A stretch of DNA of 64,000 bases, taken from Knoellia flava TL1. Its GTDB lineage: Bacteria > Actinomycetota > Actinomycetes > Actinomycetales > Dermatophilaceae. Under the pieces are notes generated by a model. The model searched no databases and had not been told where the DNA came from. It worked only from the letters and a program-made list of their open reading frames with translations. Made by a program: the position numbers and the translations under genes. Below, one piece after another: positions 1-13,057 of the stretch (position 1 is the stretch's first letter; each line of letters starts with the position of its first letter). Location: positions 57,250 to 121,249 of the forward strand of contig NZ_AVPI01000077.1 of the NCBI RefSeq assembly GCF_000768675.1, given 5' to 3'.

Positions 1-1
1 C

Positions 2-385
2 CTCGGCGGGCTCACCGCGCTACTCGTCGGGCTGCTCGACGTCCCCGAGATCGGTGGTGTCTTCAGCCAGTCCGGCTCGTTCTTCCAGGCGCGGCACGAC
101 GGGCAGGAGAGCGACTACAAGTACTTCGGCCGCATCTCGCGGCGCGTGCAGGAGGTCATCGACACCCGTGAGACCGCACGGCCGCTGCGGATCGGCATGA
201 CGTGCGGGGCGCTCGAGGAGAACGCGGCCAACAACCGCGACATGGCCGCAGCGCTGCGCAGGGCAGGTCACGACGTCACGCACGTCGAGGTCGCGGACCT
301 GCACAACTACACCGCGTGGCGGGACGCGCTCGACCCACATCTCACGCAGGTGTTGCGCGACCTGTGGGGGGACGCGCAAGGATAG
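2..385 (+). CDS. Alpha/beta-hydrolase-fold esterase, C-terminal part (5' end outside the window)
   Basis: Only the last 127 codons are present; the reading frame is open from the left edge. The visible part carries the SQSGSF strand-turn and ends with a His-Asn-Tyr-Thr-Ala-Trp-Arg segment. That segment is typical of the catalytic histidine region of enterochelin-esterase-like (putative esterase, PF00756) proteins. The next gene starts 5 bases after this stop and encodes a second member of the same superfamily, so the two are probably co-transcribed. The substrate cannot be told from the sequence. Confidence 0.75.
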   Translation, partial: LGGLTALLVGLLDVPEIGGVFSQSGSFFQARHDGQESDYKYFGRISRRVQEVIDTRETARPLRIGMTCGALEENAANNRDMAAALRRAGHDVTHVEVADLHNYTAWRDALDPHLTQVLRDLWGDAQG

Positions 386-390
386 GGCCC

Positions 391-1137
391 ATGCCCCAGG
401 CCGAGGTGTTCCTCCCCGTGCCGGGTCACGACGCCCAACTCAGGGTGGTGCGGCACGGCCATTGGGGCCGACCGCTGCTCGCCTTCCCCAGCGAGGGTGG
501 GAGCGCCGGGGACTTCGAGGCCAACGGCATGCTCGACGCCGTGCGCGACCTCGTCGACGCCGGCCGGGTGAGCATCTTCGCGGTCGACTCCATGGACGGC
601 TTCACGTGGTCGGACAACACCGTTCCGACCGACGAGCGGGCGGCCCGCCACGGCGGCTACCAGGCATGGCTCGACGAGCAGGTCGTTCCGTGGGTCGCGG
701 GCGAGACCGGCGGGACGCTCGACCTCATCACCTTCGGGGTCTCGCTCGGGGCCTACCACGCCGTCCAGTTCGCGCTCCAGCGCGCCGACGTCGCAACCCT
801 CGCGATGGGCTTCTCCGGCAACTACGACCCGACGACGTGGAACTCGTGGGGCGACCTCGGTGACGCGACCTACTTCGCCAACCCCGCGGCATACGTGCCG
901 GGTCTGCACGGCGACCACCTCGAGTGGCTGCGGTCGCGGCTCTCGGTGCTGCTCGTCGTGGGGGAGGGGCCCTTCGAGGTGTCGCCGACGCAGTCGCTGC
1001 CGCAGACCCGCGCCTTCGCGGAGGTGCTGGCGCGACAGGGGATCCGTCACGAGCTCGACGTCTGGGGGCACGACAGCGCGCACGACTGGCCGTGGTGGCG
1101 CCGCCAGCTCGCACACCACCTGCCACGGTTCGTCTGA
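391..1137 (+). CDS. Esterase-family protein (alpha/beta hydrolase fold)
   Basis: A 248-residue protein starting at ATG 391. It has no signal peptide and so is probably cytoplasmic. It contains a Gly-Val-Ser-Leu-Gly nucleophile elbow near residue 122 and a His-Asp-Ser-Ala-His-Asp-Trp segment near the C terminus that would supply the catalytic histidine. The aromatic-rich tail and short length fit the putative-esterase (PF00756) group often found in actinobacteria. It sits between another esterase and an ATP-grasp protein, an arrangement suggesting that the hydrolases act on an acyl or amide product of the ligase. That role is inferred; the substrate is unknown. Confidence 0.7.
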   Translation: MPQAEVFLPVPGHDAQLRVVRHGHWGRPLLAFPSEGGSAGDFEANGMLDAVRDLVDAGRVSIFAVDSMDGFTWSDNTVPTDERAARHGGYQAWLDEQVVPWVAGETGGTLDLITFGVSLGAYHAVQFALQRADVATLAMGFSGNYDPTTWNSWGDLGDATYFANPAAYVPGLHGDHLEWLRSRLSVLLVVGEGPFEVSPTQSLPQTRAFAEVLARQGIRHELDVWGHDSAHDWPWWRRQLAHHLPRFV

Positions 1138-1221
1138 CCCCTCACCCACCTGCCCCGACCGCACCCACCACGACCCAGCGCACCGACCGGACCACCGCAG
1201 CACCCGACGAAGGGAACGCAC

Positions 1222-2487
1222 ATGGCACCGAAGACCGACCACCTCATCGGGCTCCTGCTCGGCGCGGAGGACGACTGGCCCACCGCCTTCGAGGCGTTGG
1301 CGAGGCGGCTCGGGGTGATCCGCACGGCGGACGGTGCCGACCACCGGGTGAGCTCGGAGCGGCTGACCATCGAGCCCTTCAACCTGCGCGACAAGCCCCG
1401 GCACGACCTCGTCATCGACCGGCTGGCGCACTGGTACTACCACCCCCGTGAGTGGCTCAAGAAGGTCTCGCTCATGGACGACGTCTACCTGCTCAACAGC
1501 CCGTTCACGTTCCAGTCGATGGAGAAGCACTCGGCCTACTGCGCGCTCATGCGGCTCGGGATGCACGTGCCCGACACCGTGCTCGTCCCCTACAAGAACC
1601 CCGTCGACAACGCGCGGTGGGCCTACACGTCGAGCCGCTACAACAAGAGCTTCGACCTCGACGCCATCGCCGACGAGCTCGGCTACCCGATGTTCATGAA
1701 GCCCTTCGACGGCGGCGCCTGGCGCGGTGTGTCGATGATCAAGGACCGCGAGGCGCTGCACCACGCCTACGACGACTCCGGCGAGATGCTCATGCACCTC
1801 CAGAAGGCCGTCGACGGGTTCGAGGTCTTCGCCCGCGCGCTCACCATCGGACCCGAGACGATGACGATGAAGTTCCAGCCCGACGAGCCCATGCACAACC
1901 GGTATGCCGTGGAGCACGGCTTCCTCGCCGAGGAGACCGGTCGCGAGGCGGTCACCATCGCCCAGACCGTCAACGCCTTCTTCCGGTGGGAGTTCAACTC
2001 CTGCGAGATGCTCGTGCGCGACGGCGTCGTCTATCCCATCGACTACGCCAACGCCTGCCCCGACGTCGCCGTGACCTCGCTGCACTACTACTTCCCGTGG
2101 GCGATGAAGGCGCTGCTGCGCTGGTCGATCTTCTGCACCGTCACCGGTCGCAAGGCGCGGACCCAGGTCGACACGGACCCGTGGTTCGCGATCGCCGACG
2201 ACGAGGGGCTCGACTACTCGGCCAAGCTCACGGCATACCAAGGCCTGGCGGACGACCACTTCGAGACCGAGCGCTACCGGGAGTTCTGCGAGACCTCGCT
2301 GCCGCACGTCGACGAGATGGTGCACGAGTGGGTCGGGTCCGAGGAGTTCCGCACGCTGCTCCAGACGACGATCCACCAGACCTACCCGCCGCACGAGTGG
2401 GAGAAGTTCGAGGGCCACTTCGGTGGGTTGCTCGGCATGTGGCTGAGCGACGAGCAGCACCGGCTGGGCTCGCGAGCCGACGCCTGA
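1222..2487 (+). CDS. ATP-grasp domain protein, putative carboxylate-amine ligase
   Basis: A 421-residue cytoplasmic protein. The central part (about residues 150-300) has the features of an ATP-grasp fold. A Met-Lys-Pro-Phe-Asp-Gly-Gly-Ala motif near residue 163 would be the nucleotide-binding lysine and glycine loop. The Tyr-Pro-Ile-Asp-Tyr-Ala-Asn segment near residue 273 resembles the metal-ligand Asp/Asn region. The N-terminal 140 residues resemble no domain I can name. The gene lies 84 bases after the second esterase on the same strand and is probably in the same operon. ATP-grasp enzymes join a carboxylate to an amine or thiol through an acyl phosphate. The specific substrate cannot be read from the sequence. 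Its last codons contain the GGGCTCGCGAGCC palindrome found repeatedly just downstream. Confidence 0.7.
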   Translation: MAPKTDHLIGLLLGAEDDWPTAFEALARRLGVIRTADGADHRVSSERLTIEPFNLRDKPRHDLVIDRLAHWYYHPREWLKKVSLMDDVYLLNSPFTFQSMEKHSAYCALMRLGMHVPDTVLVPYKNPVDNARWAYTSSRYNKSFDLDAIADELGYPMFMKPFDGGAWRGVSMIKDREALHHAYDDSGEMLMHLQKAVDGFEVFARALTIGPETMTMKFQPDEPMHNRYAVEHGFLAEETGREAVTIAQTVNAFFRWEFNSCEMLVRDGVVYPIDYANACPDVAVTSLHYYFPWAMKALLRWSIFCTVTGRKARTQVDTDPWFAIADDEGLDYSAKLTAYQGLADDHFETERYREFCETSLPHVDEMVHEWVGSEEFRTLLQTTIHQTYPPHEWEKFEGHFGGLLGMWLSDEQHRLGSRADA

Positions 2488-2492
2488 ACGCT

Positions 2493-2569
2493 CCCGGGCT
2501 CGCGAGCCCGGGTGCCGCTCCCGAGCCTCGTCAACGGGGCTCGGGGGCGGCATGAGGGCTCGCGAGCCC
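2493..2569. repeat. Palindromic repeat, copy A (REP-like, with terminator-like hairpin)
   Basis: Three palindromes follow one another. The first is a perfect 20-base palindrome, CCCGGGCTCGCGAGCCCGGG (2493-2512). The second is an imperfect hairpin of about 20-base arms around CGAGCCTCGT/CGGGGCTCG (2513-2552), whose mismatches are mostly G:U-type if transcribed from the plus strand. The third is GGGCTCGCGAGCCC (2556-2569). A second, better-paired copy lies at 3560-3635 on the other side of the intervening minus-strand gene. It can act as a terminator for both converging genes. Confidence 0.8.
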
Positions 2570-2574
2570 ATCGC

Positions 2575-3495
2575 TCAGGCGGCGGCGAGCAGACCACGGA
2601 TACGGGCAACGAGTGCCTCCGGCCGCCTCAGGTCGCTCCACGTCACCCGGACGACCCGGAACCCGGCGGCCCGCAGCCGGTCCTCACGGCGCTTTTCCTC
2701 GATGAGGGCACGCCTGCCGTCGAGGCCGTCGTACTTGACTGCACCGTCGAACTCCACCACGACGCGCTCGCCGACGAGGAAGTCGACACGTCCCATGAAG
2801 CCGTCGGCGTCGCTCAGCGAGACCTGTGACCGCACGTCCAACCCCGCCCCGACAAGGATGAGGCGCGTCCGCGTCTCACCGGGGGACTCGCACGACGGGT
2901 CCACGGCCGCGATGGCGCCGCGCGCCTGACCCGTGCGATAGCGCACCGCGAGCTCGACCAGGCTCTGGGACAGTGCACTGACGGTCGTCATTCCACGCTT
3001 GAGTGCGGCGTCCATGGCGACCACGCCGGCCTCCACGCCGCTGCCGACAGCGGTGAGCACGCACGCGTCCGGCACGCTCACTGAGGTGGCCGTTGGGTGG
3101 GAGATGAGCGCGCGCTGGGCCGCGGTGGCCACGTGGACGTGGTGCCCGGTCCGGCGCTTGCTCGTCCGCACGGCCGCGACGACATCGACCACGGAGGTGT
3201 CCACCGCGAACAGGGGCAGGCCGAGGAGGGCGAGGGCGGCGTGGTGCGAGGCGAGCCACTGCGGGCGGTCGACGAGCACCCCACGGACAGTCAGCTCGTA
3301 GCGTGTGTGCGCCGGTGCCGCCTCCCACACCGACGTCTCGACGAGCAGGCCTGGCCTGATCCGGTGCAGGCTCCCCGAACGCACCGAGGCCTCGAGCACG
3401 CCGGGCGTCACGTGCGCCGCGAGGGCGAGGCGTCGCGTGACGAGCCCTCGGTGGTCGCGGGCGAGTCGGGCAAGGGAGTGGGGCAGGTGGCTCAT
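2575..3495 (-). CDS. AbiEi-like / DUF559 domain protein (possible PD-(D/E)XK nuclease)
   Basis: A 306-residue protein; ATG 3495 is chosen because the sequence becomes family-like there, although the frame stays open further upstream into the repeat. The N-terminal half resembles the AbiEi antitoxin-like winged-helix group common in actinobacteria. The C-terminal third has a Val-Asp-Phe-Leu-Val-Gly-Glu pattern, then Val-Val-Glu-Phe-Asp-Gly, then a Lys-Arg-Arg-Glu-Asp stretch. That matches the DUF559/Vsr-like endonuclease core (Asp, Glu-X-Asp/Lys). No cognate toxin gene is adjacent. These genes are abundant and mostly uncharacterised in actinobacteria. The gene stands alone between two copies of the same palindromic repeat. 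Confidence 0.65.
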   Translation of the reverse strand: MSHLPHSLARLARDHRGLVTRRLALAAHVTPGVLEASVRSGSLHRIRPGLLVETSVWEAAPAHTRYELTVRGVLVDRPQWLASHHAALALLGLPLFAVDTSVVDVVAAVRTSKRRTGHHVHVATAAQRALISHPTATSVSVPDACVLTAVGSGVEAGVVAMDAALKRGMTTVSALSQSLVELAVRYRTGQARGAIAAVDPSCESPGETRTRLILVGAGLDVRSQVSLSDADGFMGRVDFLVGERVVVEFDGAVKYDGLDGRRALIEEKRREDRLRAAGFRVVRVTWSDLRRPEALVARIRGLLAAA

Positions 3496-3559
3496 CCGCT
3501 CAGGGTGCTCCAGATGCCGCCCGACGCCGCGGCGTTCTCCACAGGGAGCCCGAGACGGC

Positions 3560-3635
3560 GGGGCTCCCGAGCCCCACATGCTGCTCCCGAGCCTCATCAA
3601 CGAGGCTCGGGAGCAGCATGTGGGCTCGCGAGCCC
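3560..3635. repeat. Palindromic repeat, copy B (long hairpin with GGGCTCGCGAGCCC)
   Basis: A GGGGCTCCCGAGCCCC near-palindrome (3560-3575) is followed by a hairpin with perfect 21-base arms (3575-3595 and 3602-3622) and a 6-base loop ATCAAC. GGGCTCGCGAGCCC follows at 3622-3635. Arms, loop and flanking palindrome match the element at 2493-2569, so this is a family of dispersed elements and not chance. It lies just beyond the pgm stop codon and could terminate the glgE-pgm operon. Confidence 0.85.
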
Positions 3636-3660
3636 GGTCGTTCACCTTTGCGGGTATCGC

Positions 3661-5321
<1,661 letters not shown>

Positions 5322-5325
<4 letters not shown>

Positions 5326-7718
5326 CGTTCCTGCTCCTCGATCGCCGGGGTGGGGATGGTGACGGTGCGGTGCCGCATCTTCGACGCCGTCCCGGGGGCG
5401 GGCACGTCGTCGCGGACCGACTGCTGCGGTGCCGGCGGGCGGGTCGGCGCCGGCTCGGCGACCGGCTCCTCCGTCGTGTCCTCCGTCGCGTCGGCGGCGT
5501 CATGGGCGTCCTCGCCACCCTCCTCGACGACGGGCGCGAGGTAGAGGGCGGTGAGCCCGGCCAGCCGCACGACGACGTGCCAGGGCTGCGAGTTCCACGG
5601 CTCCTCGACGGCGTCGAGGACGAGGTCGGCCTGGCTGGGGGTGCCGTGCTGGTCGTAGCCGCTCGTGTCGAGGACGACCTTCCACTGTCCACCCGACGGC
5701 ACACCGACGCGCAGCCACTCCTTGGCGTCGCCGCCGAAGTTGACGACGCACGCGACGACGTCGCCGCCCTGTCGCGACGGCTCGGCGAAGCGGACGAAGG
5801 AGTAGGTGTTGCCGCCGTTGTCGTCGGCGTCGAGCCACTCGAACCCGGCGGGCTGGCTGTCGAGCGCCCAGAGCGCCGGGTGCTCGCGGTAGACGCGGTT
5901 GAGCTCCTTGACGAGGTTGTGCACGCGGTAGTGCGCCGGCTGGTCGAGCAGCCACCAGTCGAGCGACTTGCCGTCGGCCCACTCGCTCGGCTGCGCGAAC
6001 TCGCAGCCCATGAAGAGCAGCTGCTTGCCCGGGTGCGCCCACATGTAGGCGAGGAACGCCCGCACGGTGGCGAGCTGGTCGGTGCGGTTGCCCGGCGCCT
6101 TGTTGACGAGCGAGCCCTTGCCGTGGACGACCTCGTCGTGGCTGATCGGCAGGACGTAGTTCTCGCTGAAGGCATACATGAGCGCGAAGGTGAGCAGCCC
6201 GTGGTGGTGCTGGCGGTGGTAGGGCTCCTCGCCGAGGTAGCGCAGCGAGTCGTTCATCCAGCCCATGTTCCACTTGAGCCCGAAGCCGAGGCCGCCCTCG
6301 CTCGTCGCCCTGGTGACACCCGGCCACGACGTCGACTCCTCGGCGATCGTCACGATGCCGGGGACCCGCTTGTATGCCGTGGCGTTCGTCTCCTGGAGCA
6401 GCCCGATCGCCTCGAGGTGCTCACGGCCGCCGTGGACGTTGGGCAGCCACTCGCCGTCCTTGCGCGAGTAGTCGAGGTAGAGCATCGAGGCGACGGCGTC
6501 GACGCGCAGCCCGTCGACGTGGAACTCCTCGAGCCAGTAGAGCGCGTTGGCGACGAGGAAGTTCCGCACCTCGAGGCGGCCGAAGTCGAAGATGTGCGTG
6601 CCCCAGTCGGGCTGGTCGCCGCGCCGCGGGTCCGGGTGCTCGTAGAGGGGGAGCCCGTCGAAGCGGGCGAGCGCCCATTCGTCCCGCGGGAAGTGCCCGG
6701 GCACCCAGTCGAGGATGACGCCGATCCCGGCCTGGTGCAGGGTGTCGACGAGGTACTTGAAGTCGTCCGGCGTCCCGAAGCGCGACGTCGGGGCGTAGTA
6801 GCCGGTGACCTGGTAGCCCCACGACGGGCCGTAGGGGTGCTCCATGACGGGCAGGAACTCGACGTGGGTGAACCCGAGGTCGACGACGTAGTTGACGAGG
6901 TGCTCGGCGAGCTCGCGGTAGGTCAGGCCCTGTCGCCACGAGCCGAGGTGCACCTCGTAGACGCTCATCGGGCCGGTGTGCGGGTTCGACTCGGCGCGCC
7001 TGGCCATCCACTCGTCGTCACGCCACGTGTGCCGTGCCTCGTCGACGACCGAGCCGGTGCGCGGCGGCTCCTCGGTGCGTCGAGCCATTGGGTCGGCCTT
7101 GGTGCGCACGATGTCGTCGGCGCCACGGATCTCGTACTTGTAGGTCGCGCCCGCGCCGACGCCGGGCACGAAGAGCTCCCACACGCCGCTGCTGCCGATG
7201 AGCCGCATCGGGTGGATCCGGCCGTCCCAGCCGTTGAAGTCGCCGACGACCCGCACCGCCTTGGCACGCGGGGCCCACACCGCGAACGACGTGCCACGCA
7301 CCGCGCCGAGCGGGCCGGGGTACTCGTGCACGCGGGCACCGAGCACGGTCCACAGCTGCTCGTGACGCCCCTCGCCCACGAGGTGCAGGTCGACCTCGCC
7401 GAGCGTGGGGGCGAAGCGGTAGGGGTCGTCCTGGACGTGCTCGTAGCCGTCGCCCCAGTCGACGAGCAGCCGGTAGTCCATCGTCTCGGTCGTGCCCGGA
7501 CGCACGGCCGACCACACGCCCTCGGCCTCGTGCTCGAGCGCCAGCTCCTCGCCGTCGGCGAAGCGCACCCGCACCGACGCAGCCATCGGCCGCATCGCCC
7601 GGATCCGCAGGCCTCCGTCCTCGAGGTGCTGTCCGAGCAGGTCGTGCGGCTGCTGGTGGCGCCCATGGATGAGCGCGTTGATCGCGCCGCTGACTTCGTG
7701 GGCGGGTGTCGGGGTCAC
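5322..7718 (-). CDS. glgB: 1,4-alpha-glucan branching enzyme
   Basis: A 798-residue GH13 enzyme that makes alpha-1,6 branches in glycogen-like glucan. GTG 7718 is the start because an AGGAGG ribosome-binding site lies 8 bases upstream and the GTG overlaps the mak stop. The N terminus holds the GlgB N-domain and a CBM48 module (about residues 130-240). The catalytic residues can be read as Asp407 (Arg-Val-Asp-Ala-Val), Glu460 (Ala-Glu-Glu-Ser-Thr) and Asp528 (Ser-His-Asp-Glu-Val), close to the E. coli positions. The C-terminal 50 residues are a Pro/Ala/Glu-rich tail. In the GlgE pathway it branches the linear maltosyl chains made by GlgE. Confidence 0.95.
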
Positions 7719-9197
7719 GGGGTGTCCTCCTGGGAGTGGGACTGCGGGGCTGCGGCGTGCTGCTGGAACCCGGATGCGAGGCGCTCGATGGCCGCGAGCG
7801 GGATGTCGACCCACGCCGGGCGGTTGCGCACCTCGTAGACGACCTCGTACATCGCCTTGTCGAGCTCGAACGCGGCGAGCAGGGCGGCCCGGTCGCGTGG
7901 GTCCTCACCGGCGGTCGCGGCGTAGCCGTCGAGGAACGCCTGCTGCGCCGTCGTCACCCACTCGCGCGCTGAGCCTCCGGTCTCGTGCTCGACGGCGCCA
8001 CCGGCGTAGTCGAAGCTGCGGAGCATGCCGGCGATGTCGCGGATCCACTGGTCGGGCTGGACGCGCTCGGACAGCGGCCGCAGCGGCTCACCCTCGAAGT
8101 CGAGGAGCACCCATCCGCCATCAGGCGTGTGGAGCACCTGACCTAGGTGGTAGTCGCCGTGGATCCGTTGCAGCGCAGGCCAGCTCGCGTTCTCGGCGGC
8201 GTCGAGCACCGACCCGACGGCGTCCTCCAGGTGGTGCAGCGCACCCACCTCGGCGGCCGCCGTGGCATAGCGCAGGCGCATCCCGCCGAGGATCTCACGG
8301 ACGACCTTCTGGTCGGTGGGCGTCGTGCCGAGCGCCTCGGCCAGGGTCGCGTGCACCTCGGCCGTGGCCTCGCCGAGGGCGCGCGCCGGACCGCTGAAGT
8401 CCTCACCCGAGCGCACGGCGGCGGCGGCCACGCGCCACGCGTCCTCGACCCCCGGCAGGAACTCCTGCGCGAAGGCGAAGTGCCCGTATGCCGTTCGCTC
8501 ACCCTCCGCGGACGGCTCACCGCTCCCGTCGGGCTCGGGCCACTGCCCGGCGACCGACCCGACGACGGCGGGCACGCGGGCGCATCCCGCCTCGCGCAGC
8601 GCCGACTGGAGCACGACGTCGGGGTTCTCGCCGGCCGAGAGCATGCGGAAGACCTTGACGATGACCGGCACCGACGCACCGGAGGAGTCCTCGCAGTCGA
8701 GGATGACCGAGGTGTTGGACTGCTCGCCCGAGAGCACGCGCGAACCGACGACGCGCACGTCGCGCGACCACGCCGCACCCGGTGTCGCCACGACGGTGTC
8801 GTCGAAGGCGTCGCTCGCGGCCGTGGACTCCGCATGCACCCGGCCCTGGACGAGCTCGAGGAGCTGACCGGCATACACGGGGTCGTGCGGTGCGTCGTAG
8901 ACCCAGCGCGGTCCGAGGACCGAGTGCTCCATCGTGCCGACGAGGGCGTGCTCGGCACCCTCGAGCGGCGCGCCGCGGTAGGTGAGCGGCACCTGGTAGA
9001 CGACGGGCCGGGGTCCCGAGGCGTCGGCGACGACGAGGACCTCGACACCCACCTCGCCCGCGGGGTCGCCGAGTCTCCACGACGTGAGGCGACGGACGTC
9101 GGGGGAGGTGCCCTTGCCGGCATACCAGCGCTGTGAGCCCATCCACGCCTGCACGAGCTCGACCTTCGTCGGCGTGAGGGTGGCGCCCTTGTGGAGC

Positions 9198-9205
<8 letters not shown>
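7715..9205 (-). CDS. mak: Maltokinase
   Basis: A 496-residue kinase that phosphorylates maltose to maltose-1-phosphate with ATP. The kinase signature is the His-Gly-Asp-Tyr-His-Leu-Gly-Gln catalytic loop (residues 349-356), followed by Asp-Phe-Glu-Gly-Glu-Pro (369-374), which holds the magnesium ligand. This is the actinobacterial Pep2/Mak arrangement, an eukaryotic-like kinase fold. The start overlaps the 3' end of treS by 8 bases. TreS makes maltose from trehalose, Mak phosphorylates it and GlgE polymerises it, so the gene order matches the pathway. In many actinobacteria treS and mak are fused; here they are separate. Confidence 0.93.
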
Positions 9206-10928
<1,723 letters not shown>

Positions 10929-10932
10929 GTCG

Positions 10933-12978
10933 TCAGTACCTCTTCAGCTCGATGATGTGGACCGGCTCGTGGTCCGGTCCGAGGTGGACCATGGTCTCGC
11001 GCAGGAAGTCCCACCACTGGTCGGTGATGAGGTCGTGCGCGCGGAAGCCCTCGTCGGGGTGGAGCCCCATCGCGGGCATGTCGAAGACGACGCGGCTCCA
11101 GCGGGTGCTGTGCGGGTCGAGGTTGGCGATGACGATGACGACGTCCTCGTGCTCCGGTGCGCCGGTCGTCGGGTCGGCCGGGACGACGCGCCGCTTGCTG
11201 AACGCCATGATGTTCTCGTCGTCGACGTGGTGGAAGGTGATGTTGCGCAGCCAGTGCAGCGCCGGGTGGGCGCGCCGGATCTCGTTGAGCCGCCTGAGGT
11301 ACCACGCGAGCGACTGCCCCTCCCGGGACCCGCCGGGCTCGTAGTCCTCCCAGTGCCGGTTCTTGTACTGGTACTTCTCGTTGTCGATCTGCTCCTCGGC
11401 GCCCGGGCGCGCGACGTGCTCCATGAGCTCGTAGCCGGCGTAGATGCCGTAGGTCGGGACGAGGGTGCCCGCGAGCGCCGCGCGCAGCTTCCACGCCGCG
11501 GGCCCGCCGAACTGCATGTAGGGAGTGAGGATGTCGTGCGTCGTCGGCCAGAAGCTCGGTCGCATGTAGTGCGCGGTCTCGGTGGCGAGCTCCTCGACGT
11601 ACTCCTGCAGCTCGGGCTTGGTGTTGCGCCACGCGTAGTAGGTGTAGCTCTGCTGGAAGCCGACTTTGGCGAGGGTGCGCATCATCGCCGGCTTCGTGAA
11701 CGCCTCGCTCAGCCAGATGATCTCCGGGTGGTCACGCGCGACGTCCTGGATGAGCCACTGCCAGAACTCGACCGGCTTCGTGTGCGGGTTGTCGACACGG
11801 AAGAGCGTGACGCCGTGGTCGATCCAGACCTGGACCATCCGGCGCATCTCGGCGTAGGCACCCGCGGGGTCGTTGTCGAAGTTGAGCGGGTAGATGTCCT
11901 GGTACTTCTTCGGCGGGTTCTCGGCGAAGGCAATGGTCCCGTCCGCACGCGTCGTGAACCACTCCGGGTGCTCCTTGACCCACGGGTGGTCGGGCGAGCA
12001 CTGGAGCGCGATGTCCATGGCGACCTCGAGCCCGAGACGCCGCGCCTCCGCGACGAAGGCGTCGAAGTCGTCGAACGTGCCGAGGTCGGGGTGGATCGCG
12101 TCGTGCCCGCCGTCGGGGGAGCCGATGGCGTAGGGGCTGCCCGGGTCCTCGGGTCCGGCGTCGAGGGTGTTGTTGGGACCCTTCTTCGCCGCCTGGCCGA
12201 TCGGGTGGATGGGCGTGAGGTAGATGACGTCGAAGCCCATGCCCGCCACCGCGGTGAGCCGCTTGGCCGCCGTGCGCAGCGTGCCCGAGCGCCACTCGTG
12301 CGTCGTGTCGTCGTAGACCGCGCCCTCGCTGCGGGGGAAGAACTCGTACCAGGCGCCGGTGAGCGCGAGCTCCCTCTCGACGAGGAGCGGGTATGCCGTG
12401 CTCGGGCTCACGAGGTCCCTCACCGGGGTGGTCGTCAGCTCCTCGTGCACCGGTCCGTGGGTCACGGCCGACAGCCGCGCCAGCGGGGGACGGCTGTCGT
12501 CGGTGAGGGCCGTGAGCCCGGTGAGGACGATGTCGCGGCCCGCGGGGCTGCGGCCCTCGGACTCGGCGGCCCGCTCGAGGAAGAGTGCGCCCTCCGCGAG
12601 CATGAGGTCGGTGTCGACGTCCGCCTGGACCTTGATGGTCGCGTCGTGCTCCCAGGTCCCGAACGGGTCGGACCATCCCTCGACGCGGAACGTCCACATG
12701 CCGGGACGATCCGCGGCGACCGTGGCCTCCCAGGCGTTGAGCCCGGGGTTGGTGCAGACCATCGGCGAGACGTGGTCGACGCCATCCGGGTCGGTGAGGA
12801 CGACCGACGCGCCGACGGCGTCGTGGCCCTCGCGCAGGACGGTCGCGCTGACGAGGAACTGCTCTCCGACCACGCACTTCGTGGGTCGGGCCCCTCCGTC
12901 GACGAGGGGCTCGACGTCGAGGACGGGGATGCGGCCGATGGGGGACTGGGGAGGAGTGCTCAGCGGCGTTGCGGTCAC
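10933..12978 (-). CDS. glgE: Alpha-1,4-glucan:maltose-1-phosphate maltosyltransferase
   Basis: A 681-residue GH13_3 enzyme that extends alpha-1,4-glucan with maltosyl units from maltose-1-phosphate. An N-terminal domain (about 1-200) precedes the barrel. The nucleophile is Asp396 in Phe-Arg-Val-Asp-Asn-Pro-His-Thr and the acid/base is Glu425 in Leu-Ser-Glu-Ala-Phe; both contexts are specific to GlgE. GTG 12978 begins the operon. A TAGCGT hexamer ends 6 bases before it, so the transcript may be leaderless. It is the first gene of glgE-treS-mak-glgB-pgm and is divergent from glgP. A LacI-type operator lies in the shared promoter region. Confidence 0.95.
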   Translation of the reverse strand: MTATPLSTPPQSPIGRIPVLDVEPLVDGGARPTKCVVGEQFLVSATVLREGHDAVGASVVLTDPDGVDHVSPMVCTNPGLNAWEATVAADRPGMWTFRVEGWSDPFGTWEHDATIKVQADVDTDLMLAEGALFLERAAESEGRSPAGRDIVLTGLTALTDDSRPPLARLSAVTHGPVHEELTTTPVRDLVSPSTAYPLLVERELALTGAWYEFFPRSEGAVYDDTTHEWRSGTLRTAAKRLTAVAGMGFDVIYLTPIHPIGQAAKKGPNNTLDAGPEDPGSPYAIGSPDGGHDAIHPDLGTFDDFDAFVAEARRLGLEVAMDIALQCSPDHPWVKEHPEWFTTRADGTIAFAENPPKKYQDIYPLNFDNDPAGAYAEMRRMVQVWIDHGVTLFRVDNPHTKPVEFWQWLIQDVARDHPEIIWLSEAFTKPAMMRTLAKVGFQQSYTYYAWRNTKPELQEYVEELATETAHYMRPSFWPTTHDILTPYMQFGGPAAWKLRAALAGTLVPTYGIYAGYELMEHVARPGAEEQIDNEKYQYKNRHWEDYEPGGSREGQSLAWYLRRLNEIRRAHPALHWLRNITFHHVDDENIMAFSKRRVVPADPTTGAPEHEDVVIVIANLDPHSTRWSRVVFDMPAMGLHPDEGFRAHDLITDQWWDFLRETMVHLGPDHEPVHIIELKRY

Positions 12979-13039
12979 GTGCCGACGCTATCGTCCTCGT
13001 GCCGTCGGGGACGAGTTGTGACCGCAGTCGGAAACAGTG

Positions 13040-13057
13040 GGCGGAAACGTTTCCGCC
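13040..13057. promoter_or_regulatory. LacI/GalR-family operator between glgE and glgP
   Basis: GGCGGAAACGTTTCCGCC is a perfect 18-base palindrome with the central AAACGTTT core typical of LacI/GalR-family operators. A half-site (CGGAAAC) lies at 13029-13036. The glgP promoter probably has its -10 at TAGGAT (13075-13080), which puts its -35 region over the operator, so binding should repress glgP. Effects on glgE would come from upstream. The regulator gene is not in the window. Confidence 0.8.

Noticed and set aside
307..2571. Very long minus-strand open frame (about 750 codons) opposite the esterase and ATP-grasp genes
   Set aside because: It is a high-GC antisense shadow: Val/Arg/Glu/His-rich sequence without domains, fully overlapping well-supported plus-strand genes. 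Similar long shadows opposite glgB, treS, glgE, glgP and pyc were dropped for the same reason.
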